Origin: Candidatus Limnocylindrales bacterium
Lineage (GTDB): Bacteria; Moduliflexota; Moduliflexia; Moduliflexales; JAUQPW01
Assembly (NCBI GenBank): GCA_035559535.1
Contig: DATMBG010000035.1
Coordinates: forward strand, 30,581-94,580
DNA length: 64,000 bases
Reading direction: 5' to 3'
The notes under the pieces are model-generated. The model saw only the letters and a program-made list of their open reading frames with translations. It was not told the origin of the DNA and did not search any database. The translations under genes were made by a program, and so were the position numbers. Of the stretch, positions 1 through 8,026 are shown piece by piece. Within the stretch, counting starts at the first letter, position 1. Each line of letters begins with the position of its first letter.

Positions 1-524
1 AGTTGAGGTAATCTCAATTTACGCCCTAATTCAGGTTGACCGGCCAGGATAATTTGAAGGAGCTTCTCCTTACTGGTCTCCAGGTTAGAAAGGAGTCGGA
101 TTTCTTCGAGTAAAGCGCTGCTGAGGTTTTGGGCTTCGTCTATGATAAGTAAAACGTAATTTCCAAGACTGTGTTGTTGGATCAAGAACTTATTGAGAAT
201 CTCCAGTAATTCTGTTTTAGAATTCCCCTGAACCGGCAGGCCGAAATCCCGAACAATCATTTCCAGAAGTTGTAGGAAGGTTACCTTGGTATTATTCACC
301 TTAGCCACTTTGGTGGTATCTTTTAAGTTATTTAAAAGAACCTGGATAACAGTTGTTTTACCCGAGCCCACCTCTCCGGTAATGGTAATAAAACCTTGTC
401 GATCTTCCAATCCATAGGTAAGATAGGCCAAAGCTTGTTTGTGGACCGAGCTGGGATAGAAAAAATCGGTATCCGGTGTAAGTCGGAAAGGTTTTTCTCT
501 GAAACCATAAAACTGTGTATACAT
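1..524 (-). CDS. ExeA/GspA-like AAA+ ATPase of the exopolysaccharide locus (partial, cut by window edge)
   Basis: Reading from the ATG at 522-524 gives a protein beginning MYTQFYGFREKPFRLTPD, the usual opening of the ExeA/GspA and XrtA-system ATPases. A Walker A motif GEVGSGKT follows at about residues 46-53 and a Walker B-like LLIIDEAQNLS further on, then the LAGQPEL segment typical of the family. The C-terminal part lies beyond position 1. Family members are cytoplasmic AAA+ ATPases found with exopolysaccharide/exosortase loci or type II secretion; here the upstream neighbours (autokinase, chain-length protein, polyprenyl sugar transferase) point to exopolysaccharide export (inference). It is the fourth gene of that minus-strand operon, 126 bp after the kinase. 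The exact partner cannot be told without the missing end. Confidence 0.85.
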   Translation of the reverse strand, partial: MYTQFYGFREKPFRLTPDTDFFYPSSVHKQALAYLTYGLEDRQGFITITGEVGSGKTTVIQVLLNNLKDTTKVAKVNNTKVTFLQLLEMIVRDFGLPVQGNSKTELLEILNKFLIQQHSLGNYVLLIIDEAQNLSSALLEEIRLLSNLETSKEKLLQIILAGQPELGRKLRLPQ

Positions 525-650
525 GGCTTCTCAATCCGTTGTTAGTTGTCTGCTATAGCCATAAATTCTATGGCATCAGGTTAAATAACTCTCCGGGTTT
601 CGGTTTAGAGAACTTCAAGAACCCGGTTCGATAACGAACAACGGATAGAA

Positions 651-1445
651 TTAATAATGATAGTAGTAATTGGAAGAAACCTGATGGACATTATTCAGCA
701 CAATTCCTAAAACATTCATTCCCTCCAGAAGCTTCAAGGCGTTTACGACATCTTCTCGAGCGGTTCGACCTGCCTGAACCACCAGGATAACGCCATCCAT
801 TTGAGTTCCCAGGATGTTAGGATCGGTCGTGGGTAATAACGGAGTGGTATCGAAGATCACATAACGATCTTCATATCGGTTTTTAATCTCTTTAATGAGG
901 TTATGCATCTTCTGGGATGCAAGCAATTCTGCAGGGTTTGGAGGGAGATTTCCTGCCGGAAGAATGGTTAATTTGTTAATCTCGGTTTTTATAAGAATTT
1001 TAGATAGATCCAGGTGTCTGGTTAAATAATCCGATAAACCGTATTTGGGCTCAATCCCCAGAAGTTTATGAAGAGAAGACTTACGAAGATCGCCATCTAC
1101 CAGGAGAACCGTTTCCTGAAGCCCCTGGGCAATGGTAATGGCTAAATTAAGGGCCGTAAGGGTTTTCCCCTCCCCGGCAACTGCACTGGTAACCATGAGG
1201 GTATTTTGAAAATCAGGTTTTGTAAGCTGAAGAATCCGGGTACGTAATTTTTTATATTGCTCTGCTGCCGGAGATTGGGGAGCTGTCAAGGTGATCAGGC
1301 GATGACGGATTAACAGGGGTTTTTCTAACCCCTTTTTAGGGGGGGGAATGACCTTAAGGGAATCGGGATCTGTAAGGGTTTCAGAAACCCGTTGAAGCTG
1401 TCTCTCCTGAGCCGCCTTTTTTAAAGCCTCTTCAATCTTACTCAT
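651..1445 (-). CDS. CpsD/CapB-family tyrosine autokinase for exopolysaccharide synthesis
   Basis: A cytoplasmic BY-kinase that phosphorylates itself on a C-terminal tyrosine cluster and works with a Wzz/GumC-type membrane activator to control polymer length and export (family knowledge). The P-loop is AVAGEGKT, the Walker A' segment reads VLLVDGDLRKSS, and a Walker B-like YVIFDTTPLL follows; the C-terminus ends SSNYYYHY, a classic phosphotyrosine cluster. The N-terminus MSKIEEALKKAAQER matches the XrtA-associated autokinase family, so the ATG at 1443-1445 is preferred over an in-frame GTG at 1494-1496. It lies 53 bp downstream of the chain-length gene, which supplies the activating membrane partner, and before the ExeA-like ATPase. 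Length of 264 aa is normal for a stand-alone kinase. Confidence 0.9.
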   Translation of the reverse strand: MSKIEEALKKAAQERQLQRVSETLTDPDSLKVIPPPKKGLEKPLLIRHRLITLTAPQSPAAEQYKKLRTRILQLTKPDFQNTLMVTSAVAGEGKTLTALNLAITIAQGLQETVLLVDGDLRKSSLHKLLGIEPKYGLSDYLTRHLDLSKILIKTEINKLTILPAGNLPPNPAELLASQKMHNLIKEIKNRYEDRYVIFDTTPLLPTTDPNILGTQMDGVILVVQAGRTAREDVVNALKLLEGMNVLGIVLNNVHQVSSNYYYHY

Positions 1446-1498
1446 ACCTAGAGTCCTGGTTTTAAAAGCTCGTAGAAGCGAACTGAACGTCTCCACCT

Positions 1499-3160
1499 CT
1501 ACCTGCGGGTCGTTGTATATATGTCTTGAAACTTATTGACAAGGACCTGGAAGTAAGAAGGATTTTCTTTTAAAGCTTGCCAGGTTAAAATACCTCCGGT
1601 TATCAATAAATAAAGACCGCAGAGTGAGGCTATTAATCGGGTGGATCTTTTCCTACGTTTTATATCCTCTTCGGTGCGAATATTAGGAATTTCAACCAAT
1701 ACCGGCATTCCAAGATAGAGTTCTATCTCCTTTTGATCATCGAAGGGTTGATATTTATACTCAACCAGGAAAACCGTACCCAACCCTACACCGATTCCTC
1801 CTAGAAATCCCATTAAAAGGATCCAAAGTTTATTAGGCTTAACAGGACGTAGAGGAAGAACAGGGGGTTCGATGACGGTAAAAGTGGTCCCCTTGTCTTT
1901 AACCTCCAATTCCCGGGAAATACGCGCCTCCTCTAACCGACGGAGTAGCATTTGATAAATATTCTCGTTGACGTTATAGTCCCTGGTGAGTCGAATAAAT
2001 TCTTGCTCCAGCTTGGGAATGCTTTTGACTTTTAATTCGGCCTCTTCAATTTTACTCTGGAGTTGATCTCGCCGTTTTTCCAACGACTTGATCTGTATTT
2101 CCACCGCAGTAAGCTCCTTTCGAAGGTTTTCATAAACCGGATTGACCATCGAAGAACCTTCTGGATTTTTGATTACGATCGGTTTTGAGCTGGCCAGTTG
2201 TTTTTTGAGCATTTCGATTTCATTCTTGGTTTGAATAACATCGGGATGTTGGTCGGTGTATTGGGTTCGCAGGCCGGCCAGTTGGGATTCCAGTTCTTTA
2301 AGTTTCGTCTCGACGGGATTTGCAAGGATGGTCTTATTATTCGTGGTAGGGGGTTCCTTCTCCAACTGATTTTTTAATAGCGACATTTTCAAATTGGCTT
2401 CCTTAAGGGCTATTTCAACTTCTGTCAGAGCATTTTGATATTGTTCCAGCTTCGCCATATGACTGTTTTGGGCACCGGCTCCTAATAATTCTCCCACCGG
2501 GCTCCCCGCCTGGACTTCTCCGGTCCCGCCATCCTTCAAAACCGTCGGAATTTTATATCGTAAATCCTTGAGATTGGCTTCTTTAAACTCCCGAAGGGTT
2601 TTTTCGGAATCCTCCAGCTTCTTCTTATAAATCTGGAGTTGTTCGTTGATAAAATCAAAAGCCGCGTAAGCTTCGGAGCGCTTGGCGTTGAGATTTTCCT
2701 CGATGTATAGACCCGTTAAGGTACTGACTAAATCCCTCACCTGAACCGGATTTTGACCCTCATAACTTACGCTGAATAAATCATTTCCTTTAACGGTAAC
2801 GGTTAAATTTTTTTGGATTTCTTTAATCAAGTCCTCAAACTCCACGGGGTTCTGAACGGACAGATCAAGCCCTAGTTTTTTAATGACCTTTTCAATGAGA
2901 GGGCGACTGAGTATCCCCTGACGGAGGGTTCTCAACCGTTCTTCCATTTCTGAAGCAACCCCTAATCCTTTGGTTAACGGATTAATCACCTGGTCCCTTT
3001 CTATCAGAATGGTGGTGCTGGACCGATAGACCTCAGGTAAAATAAAACTCGCCACCGTAGCACCACACAGTACAAAGAAAAAAGGGAGGAAAAAGAACCA
3101 GGTTCGTCGGGAGAGAACCTGACGATAATATTGCAAATTGAATTGAAGGAACTTTTCCAT
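1499..3160 (-). CDS. Wzz/GumC-type polysaccharide chain-length determinant protein
   Basis: A 553-aa polysaccharide co-polymerase. The N-terminus has a cytoplasmic lead, a membrane segment at about 20-42 and the Wzz-domain sequence VYRSSTTILIERDQ. The long periplasmic part (about 43-440) is rich in predicted coiled coil, including ELESQLAGLRTQYTDQHPDV, a signature of the GumC/EpsB group. A proline-rich PPVLPLRPVKPNKL precedes the second membrane segment (about 447-469); then FDDQKEIELYLGMPVLVEIP, a kinase-contacting type tail, and, less usual, a further hydrophobic segment near the C-terminus (about 508-528). It neighbours the autokinase it would activate. Inferred role: setting polymer length and bridging export across the envelope. 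Confidence 0.9.
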   Translation of the reverse strand: MEKFLQFNLQYYRQVLSRRTWFFFLPFFFVLCGATVASFILPEVYRSSTTILIERDQVINPLTKGLGVASEMEERLRTLRQGILSRPLIEKVIKKLGLDLSVQNPVEFEDLIKEIQKNLTVTVKGNDLFSVSYEGQNPVQVRDLVSTLTGLYIEENLNAKRSEAYAAFDFINEQLQIYKKKLEDSEKTLREFKEANLKDLRYKIPTVLKDGGTGEVQAGSPVGELLGAGAQNSHMAKLEQYQNALTEVEIALKEANLKMSLLKNQLEKEPPTTNNKTILANPVETKLKELESQLAGLRTQYTDQHPDVIQTKNEIEMLKKQLASSKPIVIKNPEGSSMVNPVYENLRKELTAVEIQIKSLEKRRDQLQSKIEEAELKVKSIPKLEQEFIRLTRDYNVNENIYQMLLRRLEEARISRELEVKDKGTTFTVIEPPVLPLRPVKPNKLWILLMGFLGGIGVGLGTVFLVEYKYQPFDDQKEIELYLGMPVLVEIPNIRTEEDIKRRKRSTRLIASLCGLYLLITGGILTWQALKENPSYFQVLVNKFQDIYTTTRR

Positions 3161-3310
3161 ACCTAGATCTTCCCTATCTAGACGACGAAATCCTGTACTG
3201 CACTAAAGAGAGAACGAAGGGCGGATTCGCTCCGGCGAGATGGATTTCGTTTTATGACATATAAAAAGATCATTTAATATAAAATATAACTTTTTTATAA
3301 TTTAACTAAC
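3161..3310 (-). other. Intergenic segment with an 8-bp inverted repeat between sugar transferase and chain-length genes
   Basis: The gap holds CGAAATCC and GGATTTCG about 50 bp apart and a very AT-rich block at 3255-3305. Either a weak terminator or promoter region; nothing decisive is visible. Confidence 0.35.
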
Positions 3311-4747
3311 TTATTTTGCTCCTTTTGCAAGAATAATGACACTCATAGTCTTAAGAAGAATGACCAAATCCAGAAAAAGGGAAAGATTTTTTATGTAAAA
3401 AAGGTCATATTGAAGCTTTTCCAGAGCATCCTCTTTGGAGGAACCATAGGGAAAGTTCACCTGAGCCCAACCGGTCAATCCGGGCTTGACGGTTAGACGA
3501 ACCGGATAGTAAGGAATTTCTTTTTTAAGGGTTTCTACGAAATGAGGCCTTTCGGGTCGTGGTCCCACAAAACTCATATCCCCTTTGAGGATATTAAGGA
3601 GTTGAGGGAGTTCATCGATTCGAAACTTTCGTATCACCCAACCGACTCGGGTAATGCGGGGATCTTTATCGGTAGCCCAAACAGGGCCGGTTTTAGCTTC
3701 GGCGTCGACGGTCATGGAACGAAATTTATAAACCTGAAAAGTTTTTTCCCCTTTTCCTACCCGCTCCTGGGTAAAAATTATGGGCCCTGGACTCTCTAAT
3801 TTAATTAAAATGGCCGTAACAGCCATGAGAGGTGCGGCCAGGATGAGTCCCAGAGCGGATATAACCACATCGAGGACCCGTTTGAGAACTTCGTTGGTTT
3901 TGGATTTGTTAAATCCCTGACAAAATATTAACCAACTGGGTCGGAGTCCTTGCACCAGGATTTTGCCCGTTAGCTGCTCATAAAAATCAATGGCTTCATA
4001 GACTTTTATTCCATTTAGCTTACAATTTAAAAGAATTTGTAATGGAAAGACCATTCTGCGTTCGGCTAGAGCTACGGTAATCAGATCTATGCGGTTGTTC
4101 TTAACAATCTGATCAAACTCACCCAAAGTTCCTATAAGGGGAACCGTCCAGAATTTATTATCCCCTTTTCCCCATACTTTCACGGTATCTTCGGGATTTG
4201 AATACCTTCCGGCCATGCATTCATCGATAAATCCTACCAGGCAATAACCTAAATCCGGATTCGAAAGGATTTCCCGGGCTACGGCTTCACCGATTTGGGA
4301 AGAGCCTACAATCAAAACCCGCTGACGGATTCCAGGGATTTTGAAAGTATGGTTATAAATCAACCACCAGGAGCTAACCAGAACCATGGCCAGCAGGGTA
4401 GCCAAGGCTAAAATCCATCGGCCATGGGTCAAAGATGGGATAAAATAATAACTTCCTCCCATCACCGCTGCCGTAATCAGGATAGAGATAAAAATACTCA
4501 ACACCAAACTTAAAGAGTTAGGCTTTATCCGGAGATTATAGAGATCGAAGAGATAAAAAATGAACTGACCTAAACCCGTAAAAATAAGAAGGCTGGGTAA
4601 AATGGGTTGTTGATAAATAATCGGCCAGAGGGAGATTTGATATCTTATCCAGATGGCTCCATAAAACGAAATCATCAGTGCAAGGGTATTACCCAGGAAA
4701 AGAATTAAAAATCCAGCCCTTGCTGCAGGGGTTTTCTGTAACTCCAT
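3311..4747 (-). CDS. Exopolysaccharide polyprenyl-phosphate sugar-1-phosphate transferase
   Basis: An initiating glycosyltransferase that loads a sugar-1-phosphate onto undecaprenyl phosphate (family knowledge). It has four or five N-terminal membrane segments, a CoA-binding-like/FlaA1-type middle domain (RVLIVGSSQIGEAVAREI), another membrane hairpin, then the bacterial sugar transferase domain with KRVLDVVISALGLILAAPLM, FTQERVGKGEKTFQVYKFRSM, RKFRIDELPQLLNILKGDMS and VGPRPERPHF. The ATG at 4745-4747 is chosen because a GGAGG box lies 9 bases upstream; a longer frame begins at 4792 but adds only a low-complexity CRPARPARPGG stretch. First gene of the exopolysaccharide operon, 150 bp ahead of the chain-length gene. 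Sugar specificity (glucose or galactose) cannot be told. Confidence 0.9.
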   Translation of the reverse strand: MELQKTPAARAGFLILFLGNTLALMISFYGAIWIRYQISLWPIIYQQPILPSLLIFTGLGQFIFYLFDLYNLRIKPNSLSLVLSIFISILITAAVMGGSYYFIPSLTHGRWILALATLLAMVLVSSWWLIYNHTFKIPGIRQRVLIVGSSQIGEAVAREILSNPDLGYCLVGFIDECMAGRYSNPEDTVKVWGKGDNKFWTVPLIGTLGEFDQIVKNNRIDLITVALAERRMVFPLQILLNCKLNGIKVYEAIDFYEQLTGKILVQGLRPSWLIFCQGFNKSKTNEVLKRVLDVVISALGLILAAPLMAVTAILIKLESPGPIIFTQERVGKGEKTFQVYKFRSMTVDAEAKTGPVWATDKDPRITRVGWVIRKFRIDELPQLLNILKGDMSFVGPRPERPHFVETLKKEIPYYPVRLTVKPGLTGWAQVNFPYGSSKEDALEKLQYDLFYIKNLSLFLDLVILLKTMSVIILAKGAK

Positions 4748-5053
4748 TTTTTCTGTACCTCCAGGTCTAGCAGGTCTGGCTGGTCTACACAAAAAGTGCC
4801 TAAATTCTTGGAGAAAGCAACTTTTTCAGTTCTCATTTCTCCCTCTGGCATAGACCTTTCCTACCCGACCGAAAGCCAATCTGTTCAGAGTCCATGGGTT
4901 TTAATCTTCTTAGAAGAAAGGACTAGATATTTTTAAGATAAAATTTACTAAAAAATACCTCTAATGTAAAAAGATGTATTAAAAAGACAAAAGTTGCAAA
5001 AGATTCTACTACCTGAGTGACAACGATTCTGAAGGAGGTATCCCCCCGCCCCC

Positions 5054-5214
5054 ATACGCGGCAAGATAAGAATGTTGGCCCCAACGGGCAACCTGCTTAA
5101 CAGGATACAGCTCGGGAGCTTGAAAAAATTCTAAATCTCTGAATCTCCGATTTGCTTCGGAGGCTACCGACCATTCGCCTCTGACGGGGCTTTTCAGCTT
5201 AACCTGACGCGTAT
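5054..5214 (-). ncRNA. Unassigned structured RNA-like element, copy 1
   Basis: A ~161-nt segment closed by ATACGCG (5054-5060) pairing with CGCGTAT (5208-5214). Inside are a small CCTG/CAGG hairpin, a TCTCCGA/TCGGAG hairpin followed by GGCTACC, and a long-range pairing of TTGAAAA with TTTTCAG. Another copy at 7868-8026 has the same order of parts with compensating base changes in the closing stem. I compared it from memory with TPP, cobalamin, SAM-I, c-di-GMP-I, c-di-AMP, glycine, lysine and fluoride riboswitches and found no match. Strand is not certain; minus would place it in the leader of the exopolysaccharide operon. Confidence 0.5.
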
Positions 5215-5473
5215 GCTCCCTGTTCTCCCATCCAAGATGGTTAAAGAAGGAATAAATTTACCTTAAAATTATAATTATCTATCTATAAGTATAAATTATT
5301 CTAAATTAAGTCAACTGTAAAATAGGCAAATTATATGCCAATTTTGTATAAAATAAGTAAAAATTGAAAGCTGTCGATTTTGGTAGACGGGAAAAAGGGG
5401 AATTCAAGGGCAGGGCGATTTTAACAGTTGCCTTCAAGACGGAAATAACTTCAGCTTCGGAAAGAAAGAAGAA

Positions 5474-5508
5474 AGCTAAAAAGGGGTTTTTCCTGACCCT
5501 TTTTAGCT
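5474..5508 (-). terminator. Rho-independent terminator of the thiamine operon
   Basis: AGCTAAAAAGGG and CCCTTTTTAGCT form a strong stem with a short loop; on the minus strand it is followed by a T/C-rich run. It lies 50 bp after the stop codon of the last thiamine-operon gene. Confidence 0.75.
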
Positions 5509-5557
5509 AAAAAATATCCAAACCGGTAGGAGCCATCCCCGGAATGGCCCTTAAACT

Positions 5558-6571
5558 TTAAGGTAAAAATTCATTGGTAAACATGCCGGAAACCTTTGTT
5601 TTTTGCTTAATTAATCCCATATCCATCATAAAATCCTGAAGCTCTTGCCATTTGGCTTCCGTTTGCCAGCCAACCTTAGGAACACTGTTTTTCATAAGGG
5701 GAATCAATGCTACCAAAGATCTCTGAGCCAAATCCTTTCTAAGATCTGGATTTTGTTTAAGTAAAATCCCAAGTGCCTCGTCTGGATGGGTCATGGTAAA
5801 ATCTAACCCCTTCCAGGCTGCCCGCATAAAACGTCGAATGAGATCGGGGTTTTCTTGAATAAGTTTTTCATTGGTCAACAAAACAGATTCATAAAAATCG
5901 GGAACCCCATAATCCTGAAGTTTAATCATATTCACTTCAAATCCTTCCAGCTCAATTTGAATTTTTTCCCAAACCGAGTAGGTCCCGATAACGGCATCGA
6001 TCTGTTTGGTCAATAAAGGTTGAACCAGATTAAATCCTACGTCCACAACGGTGTAATCACTTCCTTTACGCAGTCCCATCCCCCCCAGAATTTTTTCCAG
6101 GTAGGCATCATCGGAGGGAATAAGAGGGGAACCGATCTTTTTACCCTTTAAATCGGATGGCTTTGTAATACCCGATTCCTTTAAGGAAAGAATTACATTC
6201 AAGGGGTGTTGAACAATAGCTGCAATGGAAACAACGGGAAGACCCTCTGATCGCCCCAGAATCGTATCAATCTGATAACTCAACCCGAAATGATCCTGGC
6301 CGGCTGCCACCAACTTGATGGTATCTTCTGGATTAGAAGGAACATAAAGATTTACGTCTAGATTTTCATCGGCGAAATATCCTTTTTCCTTTGCAACGAA
6401 CAGAAAGGTATGCAAAGACCAGGGAGTCCAATCCAGACGCAAAGAAACTTTGGCTCGTTGCTCATTGTCTTTTTCTGCTCCCTGAAGTCCAACAGGTCCG
6501 ATAAAAACGGTTAAAGTGCATAGACTTGCCAGGAAAACAAAAAAAATTTGCCTTTTAGATAAATATCGCAT
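5558..6571 (-). CDS. thiY: THI5/NMT1-type ABC substrate-binding protein, probable thiamine-pyrimidine precursor binder
   Basis: A periplasmic binding protein with an N-terminal signal peptide (hydrophobic residues about 9-30 ending near LQGAEKD). The mature start VSLRLDWTPWSLHTFLFVAKEKG is the NMT1/THI5-like pattern shared with ThiY, which binds N-formyl-4-amino-5-aminomethyl-2-methylpyrimidine (family knowledge). DLKGKKIGSP and the NPEDTIKLVAAGQDHFGLSY segment also fit. It is the last gene of the TPP-riboswitch-controlled operon, which also encodes a permease (8751-9560) and ATPase (11476-12384), so the three genes, although scattered, make one importer (inference). The ligand could also be thiamine or HMP. 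No lipobox is seen. Confidence 0.8.
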   Translation of the reverse strand: MRYLSKRQIFFVFLASLCTLTVFIGPVGLQGAEKDNEQRAKVSLRLDWTPWSLHTFLFVAKEKGYFADENLDVNLYVPSNPEDTIKLVAAGQDHFGLSYQIDTILGRSEGLPVVSIAAIVQHPLNVILSLKESGITKPSDLKGKKIGSPLIPSDDAYLEKILGGMGLRKGSDYTVVDVGFNLVQPLLTKQIDAVIGTYSVWEKIQIELEGFEVNMIKLQDYGVPDFYESVLLTNEKLIQENPDLIRRFMRAAWKGLDFTMTHPDEALGILLKQNPDLRKDLAQRSLVALIPLMKNSVPKVGWQTEAKWQELQDFMMDMGLIKQKTKVSGMFTNEFLP

Positions 6572-6649
6572 CGTCCTTTTATCCTGGGCCTGTTGCCCGT
6601 AGTCCAGAGTCTACCTCCACAAACAACGGACAACAAGCGGCAGGTCCTC

Positions 6650-7657
6650 TTAAGCAAAATGATCCCAGCTTTTAGCTTCTAACGGCAAGACGGTCCCATC
6701 CCTGCCGATTAATTTGTTACCTTTCCCGGGCACCTGGATCTTTCCGATCGAGGTTACTTCTATGGAAATCTCTTTATGCAGGGTGGAGACGATCCTTTCC
6801 ACTTTCTCTTCAGGTGCTGTGAATAAAAGCTGATAATCTTCTCCTCCGTATAAAGCCCAATCCAGAGGATCTTTGTGATTTTCTTCAGCTAACCTCCTCA
6901 CGATATCGGAGATAGGAACTTTATCCATCCAGATCTCAACGCTTACCCGACTGACTTCACAGATTCGCTGAATATCTCCGGCCAGGCCATCACTTATATC
7001 GATCATAGCGGTAATGCATTGAAGGCCTGCCAGGACTTGACCGGCCCGGATTTGGGGCTCAGGAGTCAAATAAGCTTCTATCAAAGGTTCCACGTTTATA
7101 TTTCCGGGTTCAACATTTCCCAGAAGGATTTGAAGCCCGGCTGCGGCTTTCCCTAGAGTTCCTGTAACCAAAACTATATCCCCGGGTTTTGCCCCCGATC
7201 GCAAAAGAACCCGTTCAGGAACTACCGTCCCTAACAGGGTTACATCGATAAAGATTTCTTTCGAAGACCGGGCTAGATTCCCTCCTACGATACAGGCGCC
7301 AAAACGACCGAAGGATTCCTTCATGCCCTTATAAAGTTCCTCAACAAATTCCACCGTTGTATGGATGGGCAAAGCCAGAGAAATAAGGGCATAGCGGGGA
7401 CTCCCCCCCATGGCAGCAATATCGCTTAAGTTGATGGCGGCTACCCGTTTCCCCAACTGATAAGGAGTAATTTTCTCCTTCAAGAAGTGTCTTCCTTCAA
7501 TTTGCACATCACAGGTCGCCAGCAGAAGTTGATCTCCTGAGACGTTGAGAACTGCCGTATCGTCTCCAATTCCGATAACTTCTCCAGGTCCTTTATTTCC
7601 AATGATCTGTTTAATTCGTTGGATTAAACCAAATTCTCCAAGTTCGGTAATGAGCAT
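6650..7657 (-). CDS. thiL: Thiamine-monophosphate kinase
   Basis: Phosphorylates thiamine monophosphate to the cofactor TPP with ATP, in the cytoplasm. The 335-aa protein begins MLITELGEFGLIQRIKQ and carries GIGDDTAVL (metal and nucleotide binding), NLSDIAAMGGSPRYALISL, GGNLARSS, VTGTLGKAAAGL and MIDISDGLAGDIQ plus YGGEDYQLLF, all ThiL hallmarks of the AIR-synthase fold. It sits between the second thiE and the thiY-like gene in the thiamine operon. Its leader (7658-8026) is unusually long for an operon-internal gene and holds repeats and the second structured element, so it could have separate control (inference). Confidence 0.95.
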   Translation of the reverse strand: MLITELGEFGLIQRIKQIIGNKGPGEVIGIGDDTAVLNVSGDQLLLATCDVQIEGRHFLKEKITPYQLGKRVAAINLSDIAAMGGSPRYALISLALPIHTTVEFVEELYKGMKESFGRFGACIVGGNLARSSKEIFIDVTLLGTVVPERVLLRSGAKPGDIVLVTGTLGKAAAGLQILLGNVEPGNINVEPLIEAYLTPEPQIRAGQVLAGLQCITAMIDISDGLAGDIQRICEVSRVSVEIWMDKVPISDIVRRLAEENHKDPLDWALYGGEDYQLLFTAPEEKVERIVSTLHKEISIEVTSIGKIQVPGKGNKLIGRDGTVLPLEAKSWDHFA

Positions 7658-7867
7658 GTTTGAAAGAGAGTGGAGTAGTGCTTTGTTACTTTAATTTTGC
7701 TTAATGTTTAAGTGACCCTCACCCCTGGCCCCTCTCCCACGCTGCGGGAGAGGGGAGTTGGGGAGTGAAAGCAGCCCTATGAGGTCAAAATTAAGGTAAC
7801 AGTGTAGTAGTACTCTGTTTACTTAGTTTTGTTTAACGTTTAAGTGGTCCTCACCCCCCGGCTTCCC
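7658..7867. repeat. Diverged ~60-bp direct repeat plus CCTCACCCC palindrome
   Basis: Copies at about 7674-7733 and 7805-7864 start AGTAGT and run through TTTAAGTG to CCTCACCCC with roughly 80% identity by eye. The first copy leads into an inverted repeat (CCCCTCTCCC about 7729-7738; GGGAGAGGGG about 7747-7756). No gene is seen in this gap. Confidence 0.6.
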
Positions 7868-8026
7868 TACGTGCCAGGATAAGAAAAATAGACCCAGCGG
7901 GGCAACCTGTTTCACAGGCCGCTGCTACAGAGCCTGAAAAAATGAAGAAACCCCCCTTCCCGACTTACGTCGGGGGCTACCCAGGGTTCACCCCTGACGG
8001 GGTTTTTCAGCTTAACCCGGCGCGTA
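7868..8026 (-). ncRNA. Unassigned structured RNA-like element, copy 2
   Basis: A ~159-nt relative of the element at 5054-5214. Its closing stem TACGTGCC (7868-7875) pairs with GGCGCGTA (8019-8026), different bases but the same pairing as copy 1. The shared internal parts are GGCAACCTG with a CAGG hairpin, CTGAAAAA paired to TTTTTCAG, a CCGAC/GTCGG hairpin with GGCTACC, and TGACGGGG. It overlaps the last codons of the thiE at 8012-8719 and lies ~210 bp before thiL. Orientation is a guess. Confidence 0.5.

Larger units (their letters stand above)
4748..5557. other. 810-bp intergenic region ahead of the exopolysaccharide operon
   Basis: No convincing protein gene. From right to left it holds the terminator of the thiamine operon (5474-5508), an AT-rich tract (about 5250-5390) suited to a promoter, the structured element at 5054-5214 and an AT-rich leader down to the start codon of the sugar transferase. 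On the minus strand this would be a long 5' leader for the exopolysaccharide operon, about 300 bases between element and start codon. Confidence 0.5.

Noticed and set aside
5054-5214. c-di-GMP-I, c-di-AMP, cobalamin or SAM riboswitch
   Set aside because: The conserved core motifs of these families are not present on either strand; left as an unassigned structured element.
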